Shown in pieces: positions 34,209 to 42,777 of a stretch of 64,000 bases of DNA. Each line of letters starts with the position of its first letter. Position 1 is the first letter of the stretch. The stretch is from the NCBI RefSeq assembly GCF_036014015.1, contig NZ_CP107905.1:1612001-1676000 (forward strand). Direction: 5' to 3'. The position numbers and the translations under genes are program-made. Source of the stretch: Streptomyces sp. NBC_00457. Lineage in GTDB: Bacteria; Actinomycetota; Actinomycetes; Streptomycetales; Streptomycetaceae. Below the pieces are notes generated by a model that had not been told where the DNA came from, made no database searches, and saw only the letters and a program-made list of their open reading frames with translations.

Positions 34209-36463
34209 AGCGATCCGTGGAAGGTGCGGCTGATCACGTCGAGTTGCTGCTCACGGGTCAGGCGGACGAAGTTGACGGCGTATCCGGAGACCCGGATCGT
34301 CAGCTCGGGGTACTGCTCCGGGTGCTCCATGGCGTCCTCGAGCGTGGCCCGGTCCAGGACGTTGACGTTCATGTGGAAGCCGCCGGAGGTCATATAGGCG
34401 TCCAGGATGCCGACGAGGTTGCGAGCGCGCTCGGCGGGCACGTGGCCCAGTCCCTCCGGGGTGATCGTCGTGGTGAGCGAGATGCCGTCGCGAGCCTGCT
34501 CGTACGGCAGCTTGGCCACCGAGAGTGCGGAGGCGGCCACCCCGTGCCGGTCGCGGCCGTTCATCGGGTTGGCACCGGGCGCGAAGGGTTGACCGGCACG
34601 TCGGCCGTCGGGGGTGTTGCCGGTGTGCTTGCCGTAGACGACGTTCGAGGTGATCGTCAGCACCGACTGGGTGTGCTCGGCGTCCCGGTAGGTCGGGTGA
34701 TGGCGCACCTTGGCCATGAAGGAGCGGACAAGATCCGCCGCGATGGCGTCCACCCGGTCGTCATTGTTGCCGTAGGCCGGGTAGTCGCCCTCGACCTCGT
34801 AGTCGACGGCGAGCCCCGTGGCGTCCCGGATCACCTTCACGCGCGCGTACTTGACGGCGGCCAGGCTATCGGCGGCGACCGACAAACCGGCGATACCGCA
34901 CGCCATGAAGCGGTGTACCGGGTGGTCGTGCAGCGCCATCTCGATGCGCTCGTAGGCGTACTTGTCGTGCATGTAGTGGATGACGTTGAGTGTGTTCACG
35001 TAGGTGGCCGCCAGCCAGTCGAGCATGTGGTCGTACGACGCCCACAGCTGCTCGTACTCCAGGTACTCGCGGGTCAGTGCGGGCGTCTCGGGGGCAATCT
35101 GCTCGCCGGTCACCTCGTCCCGGCCGCCGTTGACCGCGTACAGCATGGCCTTGGCCAGGTTGACGCGGGCACCGAAGAACTGCATCTGCTTGCCCACCGC
35201 CATGGCAGAGACACAGCAGGCGATCGCCGTGTCGTCGCCGGTGCAGGGCCGCATCAACTCGTCGGACTCGTACTGGACCGCACTGGTGTCGATGGAGACC
35301 TGAGCGCAGAACTCCTTGAATCCGGACGACAGTCGGGGCGACCACAGCACGGTCAGATTGGGCTCGGGGGCGGGCCCGAGGTTGTGGAGCGTCTGCAGGA
35401 AGCGGAAGGAGGTACGGGTGACCAGCGAGCGCCCGTCGGAGCCGATGCCGCCGATCGATTCGGTCACCCAGGTGGGGTCGCCGGAGAACAGGGCGTCGTA
35501 CTCGGGGGTACGCAAGAACCGTACGATCCGGAGCTTGATCACGAAGTCGTCGATCAGCTCCTGGGCACGGGTCTCGTCGATGACCCCCTCGTCCAGGTCT
35601 CGCTGGAGGTACACGTCGAGGAAGGTGGAGGTACGGCCCAGCGACATGGCGGCACCGTTCTGCTCCTTAACGGCGGCAAGGTAGCCGAAGTACAGCCACT
35701 GCACGGCATCGTGCGCGGTGACGGCGGGGCGGGAGACGTCGTGGCCGTACGTGGCGGCCATGTCGGTCAGCTCACCCAGAGCCCGGATCTGCTCGGCGAG
35801 TTCCTCACGGTCCCGGATGACGTGCTCGGTGGACGGCCGTTCGTCCAGCATGTCTCGTTCGGCGCGCTTGGCCTCGACCAGGCGGTCGGTGCCGTACAGG
35901 GCGACGCGACGGTAGTCGCCGATGATCCGGCCGCGGCCGTACGCGTCGGGCAGACCGGTGATGATGCCCGCTTTGCGGGCGGCCCGCATCTCGGGCGTGT
36001 ACGCGTCGAAGACACCCGCATTGTGGGTTTTACGGTAGGTACCGAAGACCTTCATCACGAACGGATGGGGCCGATAGCCGTACGCCTTCAGTCCGTTCTC
36101 GACCATACGCAGACCGCCGTTCGGCATGATCGCGCGCTTCAGCGGGGCGTCGGTCTGCAGGCCGACGATGAGCTCCCGTGCGCGGTCGATGTAGCCGGGC
36201 GTGTGCGAGGTGATCGTAGACGGGGTCGCCGGGTCGACGTCGAGGATGCCCTTGCGCCGCTCCTCGGGAAACAGCGCGCTCACCTTTTCCCAGACGGCGC
36301 GCGTCCGGTCGGTGGGGCCGGTCAGGAACGCAGAATTCCCTTCGTACGGCGTGTAGTTGGCCTGGATGAAGTCACGCACGTCGATTCGGTCGCGCCACCG
36401 GGTTCCAGTAAAGCCCCGCCACGCTTCGGCCGTCGAAGTGCCCGCTGTCACGGTCACAGTCAT
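34205..36463 (-). CDS. pflB: Pyruvate formate-lyase (glycyl radical enzyme)
   Basis: 752 residues. It converts pyruvate + CoA to acetyl-CoA + formate. Catalytic Cys-Cys is in [20 protein letters not shown] and the glycyl radical site is in [12 protein letters not shown] near the C-terminus, both almost as in E. coli PflB, so this is a true PFL and not another glycyl radical dehydratase. GGGAGAGGA precedes ATG 36463. Streptomycetes are regarded as obligate aerobes, so the enzyme would work only in micro-oxic mycelium. Boxes 12 and 13 lie 100-140 bases upstream. Confidence 0.95.
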   Translation of the reverse strand: MTVTVTAGTSTAEAWRGFTGTRWRDRIDVRDFIQANYTPYEGNSAFLTGPTDRTRAVWEKVSALFPEERRKGILDVDPATPSTITSHTPGYIDRARELIVGLQTDAPLKRAIMPNGGLRMVENGLKAYGYRPHPFVMKVFGTYRKTHNAGVFDAYTPEMRAARKAGIITGLPDAYGRGRIIGDYRRVALYGTDRLVEAKRAERDMLDERPSTEHVIRDREELAEQIRALGELTDMAATYGHDVSRPAVTAHDAVQWLYFGYLAAVKEQNGAAMSLGRTSTFLDVYLQRDLDEGVIDETRAQELIDDFVIKLRIVRFLRTPEYDALFSGDPTWVTESIGGIGSDGRSLVTRTSFRFLQTLHNLGPAPEPNLTVLWSPRLSSGFKEFCAQVSIDTSAVQYESDELMRPCTGDDTAIACCVSAMAVGKQMQFFGARVNLAKAMLYAVNGGRDEVTGEQIAPETPALTREYLEYEQLWASYDHMLDWLAATYVNTLNVIHYMHDKYAYERIEMALHDHPVHRFMACGIAGLSVAADSLAAVKYARVKVIRDATGLAVDYEVEGDYPAYGNNDDRVDAIAADLVRSFMAKVRHHPTYRDAEHTQSVLTITSNVVYGKHTGNTPDGRRAGQPFAPGANPMNGRDRHGVAASALSVAKLPYEQARDGISLTTTITPEGLGHVPAERARNLVGILDAYMTSGGFHMNVNVLDRATLEDAMEHPEQYPELTIRVSGYAVNFVRLTREQQLDVISRTFHGSL

Positions 36464-36562
36464 CGCCGGTCCTCTCCCTCGCATTTCCGCATGGGGATGT
36501 CCCCTGCTTCCGATGCTGGTCGCTCGACTTGGCCGGCGTGAGGACCGGGTGGTGTCGACAGG

Positions 36563-36578
36563 AGCGCCGTATGGCCCT
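36563..36578. promoter_or_regulatory. DevR/OsdR-like box 12
   Basis: AGCGCCGTATGGCCCT, one mismatch in the GGCC arms, 100 bases upstream of pflB; its start is 24 bases before box 13. Confidence 0.4.
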
Positions 36579-36586
36579 CCTCGGCG

Positions 36587-36602
36587 GGGGCCGTATGGCC
36601 CC
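36587..36602. promoter_or_regulatory. DevR/OsdR-like box 13 (perfect arms)
   Basis: GGGGCC-GTAT-GGCCCC, perfect 6-bp arms, 124 bases upstream of pflB. It forms a tandem pair with box 12. Confidence 0.55.
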
Positions 36603-36706
36603 GTCCGACAGGCGGGGACGTCACTCGCACGTTCCCGGCGGCTTGTGCTGGTTGGGCGAAGTGACGAGGCTCAGCGCGCTGGCGAAGTGCCAGGTGGCAC
36701 GCACTT

Positions 36707-36722
36707 GGGGCCGGGTGGCCCA
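36707..36722. promoter_or_regulatory. DevR/OsdR-like box 14
   Basis: GGGGCC-GGGT-GGCCCA, 70 bases upstream of the cNMP-domain gene. Confidence 0.45.
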
Positions 36723-36791
36723 TGGTCCGGGCCGAGAGGCAGGAGCACGCTCGAAGAGGAGTATCCGTACGCCCCGCTCTGGAGGCCCGTC

Positions 36792-37256
36792 ATGAACGCT
36801 CCCCCGACTGCCAGCATGCTGCGGGCGCTCCCGGCCGAGCACCGTCACCGGATCATGCGGACCGCTCGGGAGGTGTCGTTCCCCCAGGGCACGCGCCTCT
36901 TCGAGGAGGGCGGCCGGGCCGACCGATTCTGGGTCATCCGCACCGGTACGGTCGAACTCGACATGCGTGTCCCGGGCCGGCAGCCCGCCGTCATCGAGAT
37001 CCTCGGTCACAACGAACTCATCGGCTGGTCCTGGCTGTTCACCCCGTACATCTGGCACATGGGCGCCGAGGCGACGAGCCCGGTACGCGCCTACGAGTTC
37101 GACGCCACGATGGTCCGCTCTATGTGCCACGACGACCCCGCACTCGGCTTTTCCGTAGCCCAATGGGTGGGCGACGTCCTGGCGCACCGCCTGTGCGCGG
37201 CCCGCACCCGCCTGCTGGACCTGTACGCCCCGTACGGCAGCGGCAGCCTGATGTGA
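36792..37256 (+). CDS. Cyclic-nucleotide-binding-domain protein without DNA-binding domain
   Basis: 154 residues forming one Crp-type cNMP-binding barrel (EVSFPQGTRLFEEGGRADRF, FWVIRTGTVELDMRVPGRQP, VIEILGHNELIGWSWLF). The usual PBC phosphate-binding Arg-Ala-Ser stretch is not evident and there is no C-terminal HTH, so it is not a standard Crp/FNR regulator. GGAGG precedes ATG 36792. The CBS-BON gene follows after 43 bases, probably in the same operon; the two would form a nucleotide-sensing pair next to pfl (inference). Confidence 0.8.
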   Translation: MNAPPTASMLRALPAEHRHRIMRTAREVSFPQGTRLFEEGGRADRFWVIRTGTVELDMRVPGRQPAVIEILGHNELIGWSWLFTPYIWHMGAEATSPVRAYEFDATMVRSMCHDDPALGFSVAQWVGDVLAHRLCAARTRLLDLYAPYGSGSLM

Positions 37257-37299
37257 CAGCACCCTCGACCGAAACGATCCGAGCCACCAGGGAGTCACC

Positions 37300-37944
37300 A
37301 TGCACGGAACCCCGCACATCGTGCGCGACGTCATGACCCACACGGTCGCCGTCATCGGCCGTGGGGCGAGCTTCAAGGACATCGTGCGGATGATGCAGGA
37401 GTGGAAGGTCAGCGCCCTCCCCGTGGTGGAGGGCGAGCGCCGTGTCGTCGGCGTCGTCTCCGAGGCCGATCTGCTGCCGAAGGAGGAGTTCCGCGACAGC
37501 GACCCCGACCGGTACACGCAACTGCGGCGTCTCACGGACCTGGCCAAGGCGGGCGCGGTGACCGCCGGAGAGCTGATGACCTCTCCGGCCCTCACCACCC
37601 GCCCGGACGCCACACTCGCCCAAGCCGCCCGCACCATGGCACGCGCCAAGGTCAAGCGCCTCCCCGTCGTCGACGAGCTGGGCATGCTGGAAGGCATCGT
37701 CAGCCGCTCCGACCTGCTGAAGGTGTTCCTGCGAGCCGACGAGGAGATCGCGGAGGAGGTACGGCGAGAAGTGGTGTCGTATCTCTTCCCCGCGCCGGTG
37801 TCAGCCGTACGGGCAGAGGTAAGTGACGGAGTCGTCAAGCTCAGCGGCCGCGTCCGGGACACGGCACTCGTCCCCGTCGCCGCTCGGCTGGTCCGCGCTG
37901 TCGAGGGTGTCGTCGACGTGGAATTCGAGCTTGCGGGGGACTGA
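37300..37944 (+). CDS. CBS-CBS-BON domain protein (copy 2)
   Basis: 214 residues with two CBS domains (VRDVMTHTVAVIGRGASFKD, VSALPVVEGERRVVGVVSEA; AGELMTSPALTTRPDATLAQ, VKRLPVVDELGMLEGIVSRS) and a C-terminal BON domain (VRAEVSDGVVKLSGRVRDTA). It is a paralogue of the protein at 8969-9643. Likely an adenine-nucleotide sensor of energy charge. The ribosome site is weak (CAGGGAG, 10 bases before ATG); coupling to the cNMP-domain gene upstream is likely. Confidence 0.9.
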   Translation: MHGTPHIVRDVMTHTVAVIGRGASFKDIVRMMQEWKVSALPVVEGERRVVGVVSEADLLPKEEFRDSDPDRYTQLRRLTDLAKAGAVTAGELMTSPALTTRPDATLAQAARTMARAKVKRLPVVDELGMLEGIVSRSDLLKVFLRADEEIAEEVRREVVSYLFPAPVSAVRAEVSDGVVKLSGRVRDTALVPVAARLVRAVEGVVDVEFELAGD

Positions 37945-37984
37945 CCCTGTCGGAGAGCCATCAGCTGCCCCCGTGAGCGACGAC

Positions 37985-38000
37985 GGGGCCATCCGGCACT
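37985..38000. promoter_or_regulatory. DevR/OsdR-like box 15
   Basis: GGGGCC-ATCC-GGCACT, one mismatch in the arms, 108 bases upstream of the Acg-family gene; its start is 20 bases before box 16. Confidence 0.35.
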
Positions 38001-38004
38001 GGTT

Positions 38005-38020
38005 GAGGCCGTACGGCCCC
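38005..38020. promoter_or_regulatory. DevR/OsdR-like box 16
   Basis: GAGGCC-GTAC-GGCCCC, one mismatch in the arms, 88 bases upstream of the Acg-family gene. Confidence 0.45.
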
Positions 38021-38107
38021 TCCTCGGGCACTCGCAGAAACACCACCCTGGCAGAGTCACCGAATTGCCCCACTGCCCCATTGGTGCAGGGCGGGGAGGA
38101 GCTCCCG

Positions 38108-39103
38108 ATGTGTGCTGCGGTTCTGGACGTCCCTACGTTGGAGACGCTGGTCTCCGCCGCTGTGGCCGCACCCTCGATCCACAACACCCAGCCCTGGCGG
38201 ATCCGGCTCGACCCCGACACGGTCACCTGGGAGATCCGTGCTGCCGCGGAGCGCGGGCTGCGTCACGTCGATCCAACGGGGCGCGCCCTGCACCTCTCCG
38301 TCGGCTGCGCGGTCCTCAACCTGCGGGTGGCCGTTGCGCACTTCGGCTGGGAGCCGGTGACCAGGCTGCTCCCGCGGCCGGACGAGCCGGACCTCCTTGC
38401 CGTCGTGCGGCTCAGTGGCAGCCCCACGGCCTCCTCCACGCCGCACTTGTACGACATGCTGTGGCGTCGGCGCAGCAGCCGATTCCCCTTCTCCGACCGG
38501 CCGCTGCCCACCGCCGTACTGACCGAACTCGTGGAAGCAGCGCATGCCGAAGGCGCCGTGCTGAGCCGTCCTGAGCCTGCCCGAACCGACCTCCTGCTAC
38601 GACTCACCGGTGAGGCCGAGCACCGCAACACTGCCGACCCCGACCGGGCAATGGAAAGCCGCCGCTGGGTCCACGAACCGAACAGCGCGGCCCTCGGCAT
38701 GCCGCCCGAGACACTGGGACCCCAGGACTCCCGGGAGCAGATTCCGATGCGGGACTTCGGTGCCCACCGCCACCCCGCCGTACTGCCCTCCCGCCCCTTC
38801 GAGAAGCGGCCGTCGATCACCGTCCTGTCCACGACACACGACCGGCGGACCGACTGGCTGCGAGCCGGCCAGGCCCTCGAACGCGTCCTGCTGGTGGCCA
38901 CCGCTCACGGCGTGCGGGCGTCGATGCTCCACCAGGCACTCGAGTGGCCCGACCTGCGCGAGCAACTCGTTCAGACATCCGGCGAGCAGCGCCTCCACGC
39001 CCAGATGGTCCTCCGTCTGGGGTACGGCCCCGAGGGACCTCATTCCCCTCGCCGCACAGCCCAGCAGACCTTGGCTGAAGGTTCCCTGTCGGTTCCGGGA
39101 TGA
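38108..39103 (+). CDS. Acg-family FMN-binding nitroreductase-fold protein
   Basis: 331 residues with the Acg/Rv2032 layout: a duplicated nitroreductase fold in one chain (LVSAAVAAPSIHNTQPWRIR; LYDMLWRRRSSRFPFSDRPL; GQALERVLLVATAHGVRASM; LRLGYGPEG). In M. tuberculosis Acg (Rv2032) is among the strongest DosR-induced genes; such proteins bind and may store FMN rather than act as nitroreductases. GGAGGAG precedes ATG 38108. Two tandem boxes lie 87-123 bases upstream. Last intact gene of the stress region before the integrative-element remains. Confidence 0.88.
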   Translation: MCAAVLDVPTLETLVSAAVAAPSIHNTQPWRIRLDPDTVTWEIRAAAERGLRHVDPTGRALHLSVGCAVLNLRVAVAHFGWEPVTRLLPRPDEPDLLAVVRLSGSPTASSTPHLYDMLWRRRSSRFPFSDRPLPTAVLTELVEAAHAEGAVLSRPEPARTDLLLRLTGEAEHRNTADPDRAMESRRWVHEPNSAALGMPPETLGPQDSREQIPMRDFGAHRHPAVLPSRPFEKRPSITVLSTTHDRRTDWLRAGQALERVLLVATAHGVRASMLHQALEWPDLREQLVQTSGEQRLHAQMVLRLGYGPEGPHSPRRTAQQTLAEGSLSVPG

Positions 39104-39119
39104 CTGACCGGACGCGCGC

Positions 39120-39610
39120 TGTACGCGTTCGAGCACATGCCCGGCTGGCGCAAGATGTCCGAAGGCACCACGATAGTCGTTGACTTCCGCAGGAATACCT
39201 TCCCTCGTCGGCGGCCGGTCGGCACGTCATCGCGAGCGTGATCGCGGCGGCCCGGCTGGCCGAGGCTTCACCGCACAGGGTGGTGCACGCGCTCGCCGAG
39301 CTTCCGTGGAAGCGCGACGCCCTTCAGTCGGCCAAGGCGGAGGACTGCGCCGAGACCACCGGGTCGCACGTGTGCTTCGAGGGGACCTTGGTCAAGACCG
39401 AGTAGGACAAGCGGGCCCTGCACTGGCGGGCCACCGCGTCCGGGGCGGCCCGCTCCGGCTATGAGTTCGCCATCAACCTCGTCCTGCAGCACACCGCCCA
39501 GGAGTACCCGAGGCTGAAGGACATCGCGTCCGACAAGACGTTCACCGAACTCGGCCTGATCGCCCCGCAAGCGGGGACCTGGTCGGCCGAAGAAAGGCCA
39601 CGCCGGAGGA
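39120..39610 (+). pseudogene. Broken plus-strand reading frames of unknown origin
   Basis: Protein-like pieces occur without starts: ALYAFEHMPGWRKMSEGTTI near 39115-39200; then VIAAARLAEASPHRVVHALA from 39238 to an in-frame TAG at 39403; then in the same frame YEFAINLVLQHTAQEYPRL up to about 39600. Reading on past the TAG gives a continuous acidic/basic helical protein, so it looks like one gene with a nonsense codon. I do not recognise the family. It lies where a replication or transfer gene would sit upstream of xis-int in pSAM2-like elements. Confidence 0.4.
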
Positions 39611-39619
39611 TGATCCTTC

Positions 39620-39816
39620 ATGAGACCCACCCTTTCGGAGATCCACTCGTGGGCAGCGACTATCGATGTCTGCCACGCAGCGCGGGCGCTCGGTATCTCA
39701 CGTTCCCATCTGTACGAGTTGATCAAGCGCGACCAGGTTCCTTTTCGAGTGGTGGCCTCGGTACTCGGTACCGAGTGATCACCGCTTCGTTGATCCGCTA
39801 CCTTGAGGCAGAGTAG
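39620..39816 (+). pseudogene. Excisionase-like HTH gene with a one-base frameshift
   Basis: Frame 1 from ATG 39620 reads CHAARALGISRSHLYELIKR then PFRVV and runs to an early TGA (39776). The family C-terminus GTRYRVITASLIRYLEAE is in another frame, ending at TAG 39814-39816. Inserting one C between 39754 and 39755 restores PFRVVRLGTRYRV in a single 65-residue frame, which is a standard MerR-like excisionase of actinobacterial integrative elements. Either a real mutation that traps the element or a sequencing error. Confidence 0.7.
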
Positions 39817-39895
39817 GGGAGCACCTCTTGTAGCCGCCTGTGAGTGCTTGCGCTCACGTTCATTTCAGGGGGGTTCACCGCGAGTAGGTGACCCA

Positions 39896-41095
39896 GTGGG
39901 AGATCCCATAAAGAAGGTGGTACTGCGGGACGGCACGGTGCGGTATCGCTTCGTAACGGACGGACCCCGCAAAGCCGACGGGAAGCGTCGGCAGGTCACT
40001 AAGACGTATGACACGAAGACGGAAGCACGCAGCGAGCTTGCTCGTATTCGTCACCAGTCCAAAACAGGCGAGTACGTCGCACCGACCAAGCTGACTGTCA
40101 ACGAGCTCTTGGATATCTGGCTCAAGGCCGCGACGCGGGATGTTGAGGAGGCGACCTCCTCCAATTACGACAACGCGGTCCGCCCGGTTCGTAACCACCT
40201 CGGGTACAAGCGCGTACAGCAGCTCACCGAGGAGGATGTCGAGGAGTTCGTCGACTGGCTTGTCACCAGCGGACGCCGGCGAGGCGGGAAGCCGGGCACC
40301 GGTTTGGGTGCCCGCTCAGTTCAGCTGACGCTCGGCCGTTTCCGCTCGGCGTTGCATTTGGCCGTTCGCCGAGGCTGGGTGGTCCGAAACGTCGCCGAGC
40401 ACGTTCGAATATCCCGGGAGGCTCGCACTCGCGCAGCCCAGAACGCGCCTGAGAGGCGTCCATGGGACGAGTCCGAGGTGAAGGCCTTCATCGAGGCGAG
40501 CAAGGATCACCGGCTGTTCGGTCCCATGCTCCTCACCCTCATTGCCGAGCGTCCCGCAGAAGTATGCGGCGCTCGTTGGAAAGAGGATGTTGACCTCGAA
40601 GGGGAGGGGACTATTGCCGTTGGCAATACCCGAACCATCGTCTACGACCGAAGCCTTGAGCTGGGTCTACGAAACAAGGTCGTTGAGAAGCAGCCCAAGA
40701 CCCTCAACGGCAAGCGCACCTTGCCGCTGCCCAAGCCTGTTCACAGCTCGCTTGTGGCTCTCCGAGGTCTCCAGGCGAAGGAGAAGGAGCAAGCTGGTGA
40801 GGCCTATGAGGACTCAGGCTATGTGGTGGTCGATGAGCTTGGTCGCCCGTTCAAGACGGACAAGCTTCGGCGTGAGGCACAGAAGCTGATGGAGGCAGCA
40901 GGCGTGCGCAGGGTCCGTCTCTACGACGCGCGGCATGCCTGCCTCTCCTGGATGGCCAACAACGGCGTTCCCGACACGGTGGTCTCGGCCTGGGCCGGGC
41001 ACAGCGACCTCTCGTTCACCAAGCGGGTCTACGTCCACCCTGACCCGCAGAGCCTCAAGGCAGGCTCGGAGAAGCTGAGCGAGCTGCTCGGCTAG
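39896..41095 (+). CDS. int: Tyrosine recombinase / integrase
   Basis: 399 residues. GTG 39896 (VGDPIKKVV) is chosen, with AGGTG upstream; the open frame reaches back to 39803 with unrelated residues. An N-terminal Arm-binding-like region and SAM-like core-binding domain (TVNELLDIWLKAATRDVEEA, RVQQLTEEDVEEFVDWL) precede the catalytic domain with LYDARHACLSWM, AGHSDLSFTKRVYVH (His/Tyr) and the Arg region IAERPAEVCGARW. It integrates an element at a tRNA; the tRNA-Pro 0.9 kb away is the likely target. Codon use is less GC-biased than in the neighbours. Confidence 0.9.
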   Translation: MGDPIKKVVLRDGTVRYRFVTDGPRKADGKRRQVTKTYDTKTEARSELARIRHQSKTGEYVAPTKLTVNELLDIWLKAATRDVEEATSSNYDNAVRPVRNHLGYKRVQQLTEEDVEEFVDWLVTSGRRRGGKPGTGLGARSVQLTLGRFRSALHLAVRRGWVVRNVAEHVRISREARTRAAQNAPERRPWDESEVKAFIEASKDHRLFGPMLLTLIAERPAEVCGARWKEDVDLEGEGTIAVGNTRTIVYDRSLELGLRNKVVEKQPKTLNGKRTLPLPKPVHSSLVALRGLQAKEKEQAGEAYEDSGYVVVDELGRPFKTDKLRREAQKLMEAAGVRRVRLYDARHACLSWMANNGVPDTVVSAWAGHSDLSFTKRVYVHPDPQSLKAGSEKLSELLG

Positions 41096-41113
41096 GGGAA
41101 GATCATCCCCACC

Positions 41114-41773
41114 TCAGCAGCTGTTGCGGGGTTGCGCAGGAAGTTCCCGGCACATCAAAGATTGGAAGCCGTTATAAGCAGTCGTGAATCCGGTCGACTT
41201 GAAGCGTAGATTCAGTTCGTCCGAGTTGGGTGCCCAAACGGACTCGGGCAGTGTCCCTGAAACCGCTACCAGTTGCTTGACGGCCGCATCACTCCCAAAG
41301 ACCCACACATGATTGACAGCCCCTTGGTAGTCGTAGCGAGCGGTTTGCCAGTCACCCCAGTTTGGTGAGCATTTACCATCTTTGCAATCAGTGATGATTT
41401 TGTTTGTTTCTACCGCGAAGGTGTCGGCCGCTTTGAGGAATTCTTCATACACCTCCGCCCGCTTCTCGCGTTGCTCCTTCTTCTGATCTTCGAAGAGTTG
41501 GGAGGATTGCGATTCGATTTGCGTGCGGGCCTGCTGGTAAGCCCCCAGGTAGGAAAATACTCCACCAATTAGCGCACCAATCAAGGCGACGGCAAATCCA
41601 ATCAGAACAATGCGGTGATCTTCGCTGTGCTGCGATGAAGAAGTGTCGGGGGCTGTGGTGCTGGTGTTCGAGTTGCCCCTTACCTGCCTGGTACCGGGGT
41701 TGGGGTCTCCGTCATCGTCACCCGCAGGTGCTATGCCAGGAACCGGGGTGCTGTCATCGCCCTGAGATGTCAC
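41114..41773 (-). CDS. Hypothetical membrane protein with coiled coil, AT-richer DNA
   Basis: 219 residues; I do not recognise a family. A disordered polar N-terminus (1-52) precedes one membrane helix (VLIGFAVALIGALIGGVFSY, about 56-76), then a charged coiled coil (QSSQLFEDQKKEQREKRAEV, about 87-106) and a cytosolic or outside domain with Cys pairs (DCKDGKC). The DNA is visibly richer in A/T than all neighbours, as expected for imported DNA. It is convergent with int, between int and the tRNA. Possible roles are exclusion or defence cargo of the element, but nothing proves it. Confidence 0.65.
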   Translation of the reverse strand: MTSQGDDSTPVPGIAPAGDDDGDPNPGTRQVRGNSNTSTTAPDTSSSQHSEDHRIVLIGFAVALIGALIGGVFSYLGAYQQARTQIESQSSQLFEDQKKEQREKRAEVYEEFLKAADTFAVETNKIITDCKDGKCSPNWGDWQTARYDYQGAVNHVWVFGSDAAVKQLVAVSGTLPESVWAPNSDELNLRFKSTGFTTAYNGFQSLMCRELPAQPRNSC

Positions 41774-41903
41774 GGCCAGTCAGTCTACGGCGCGTTGACG
41801 CATGTTCTGGACGTGTTTGGCCAAGGCCCGGCCTGAGCGCCTCTCCGTAGGTCAGCGGATCCGGGCAACCTGGTCAGGGTTATAGACCTGTCTGTGAGAG
41901 ATT

Positions 41904-41945
41904 GTGAGACGAGAGCCTCAGAAACGATCAAGGGCCTCGTCTCAC
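41904..41945 (-). terminator. Hairpin downstream of tRNA-Pro
   Basis: GTGAGACGAG (41904-41913) pairs perfectly with CTCGTCTCAC (41936-41945), 47 bases past the tRNA 3' end. It may be the tRNA terminator or part of the recombination site. Confidence 0.5.
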
Positions 41946-41991
41946 CGAAGTGATTCAAGGCCCTGACCTGCTACGACAGTCCGTCGAACTG

Positions 41992-42065
<74 letters not shown>

Positions 42066-42165
42066 GTGCGCTGTCTCGCGGTGATCCGCGTGAGCGCGCG
42101 AGACAGAACTTTACCGCACGTCGGGGGCGGCGCCGAAAGATGATGCGGCGGGGCAGAATCGAGGT

Positions 42166-42687
42166 ATGGGCAGTACATCTTCGGGAGGACCGGTGGGGGC
42201 GCGGGACCGGGATCATGAGGGGCGGGCACGTAATGCCCGGCCGCGGGACGGGCTCGGGCGGCCGTTGCCGTACGGCGCGGAAGGGGTGGCGCGGCAGCCG
42301 GAGGGGGTCGTGCGCAGCCCGGCGCGGACCGTCGCCGAGGCGCAGGAGCTGCTGGATGCGGGGAAGCCGTTCCATGCGCACGAGGTCTTCGAGGACGCCT
42401 GGAAATCGGGTCCCGCGTCGGAGCGCGCGCTGTGGCGGGGGCTGGCCCAGCTCGCCGTGGGGCTCACCCACACGGCCCGCGGGAATCTCACGGGCGGGGT
42501 GCGGCTGCTGCGGCGTGGGGCCGGGGCCGTCGAGGAGTGGGCGTCGGGCTCCGGGGAGCCGCGGCCGTACGGGATGGATCTCGCCGGTGTCGTGGCCTGG
42601 GCGCGGCAGTTGGCGGGCGACGTGGAGCGGGACGGGGTGGCCGTCGACGCGGGGGCGCGGGCGCCTCGGCTGCGCGGGGGCTCGTAG
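42166..42687 (+). CDS. DUF309 domain protein
   Basis: 173 residues. The DUF309 core is AQELLDAGKPFHAHEVFEDA (residues about 58-77) with WRGLAQLAVGLTHTARGNLT and LLRRGAGAVEEW; the HAHEVFEDAW signature is diagnostic. The N-terminal 50 residues are low-complexity. The function of DUF309 is unknown; it is a small helical fold common in actinomycetes and cyanobacteria. GAGGT sits next to ATG 42166. Confidence 0.88.
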   Translation: MGSTSSGGPVGARDRDHEGRARNARPRDGLGRPLPYGAEGVARQPEGVVRSPARTVAEAQELLDAGKPFHAHEVFEDAWKSGPASERALWRGLAQLAVGLTHTARGNLTGGVRLLRRGAGAVEEWASGSGEPRPYGMDLAGVVAWARQLAGDVERDGVAVDAGARAPRLRGGS

Positions 42688-42777
42688 CAGGGGGTCAGTA
42701 GGGGTTCAACAGGGCTCAGCAGTGCCTCGTAGGAGGTGCCGCATGCGTTGTCAGTGGCGTGCGGCAGACTCGGGGGC

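Larger units (their letters stand above)
36464..36791. other. Divergent promoter region of pflB and the cNMP-binding gene
   Basis: 328 bases without a gene. It holds three GGCC-type boxes (36563, 36587, 36707): two near pflB, one near the cNMP-domain gene. Confidence 0.6.

Noticed and set aside
34217..36541. Open frame of 774 codons antisense to pflB.
   Set aside because: Long antisense frames are normal in high-GC DNA. The sequence is low-complexity (Val/Gly/Asp/Arg rich), has no family motif, and pflB on the other strand is certain.
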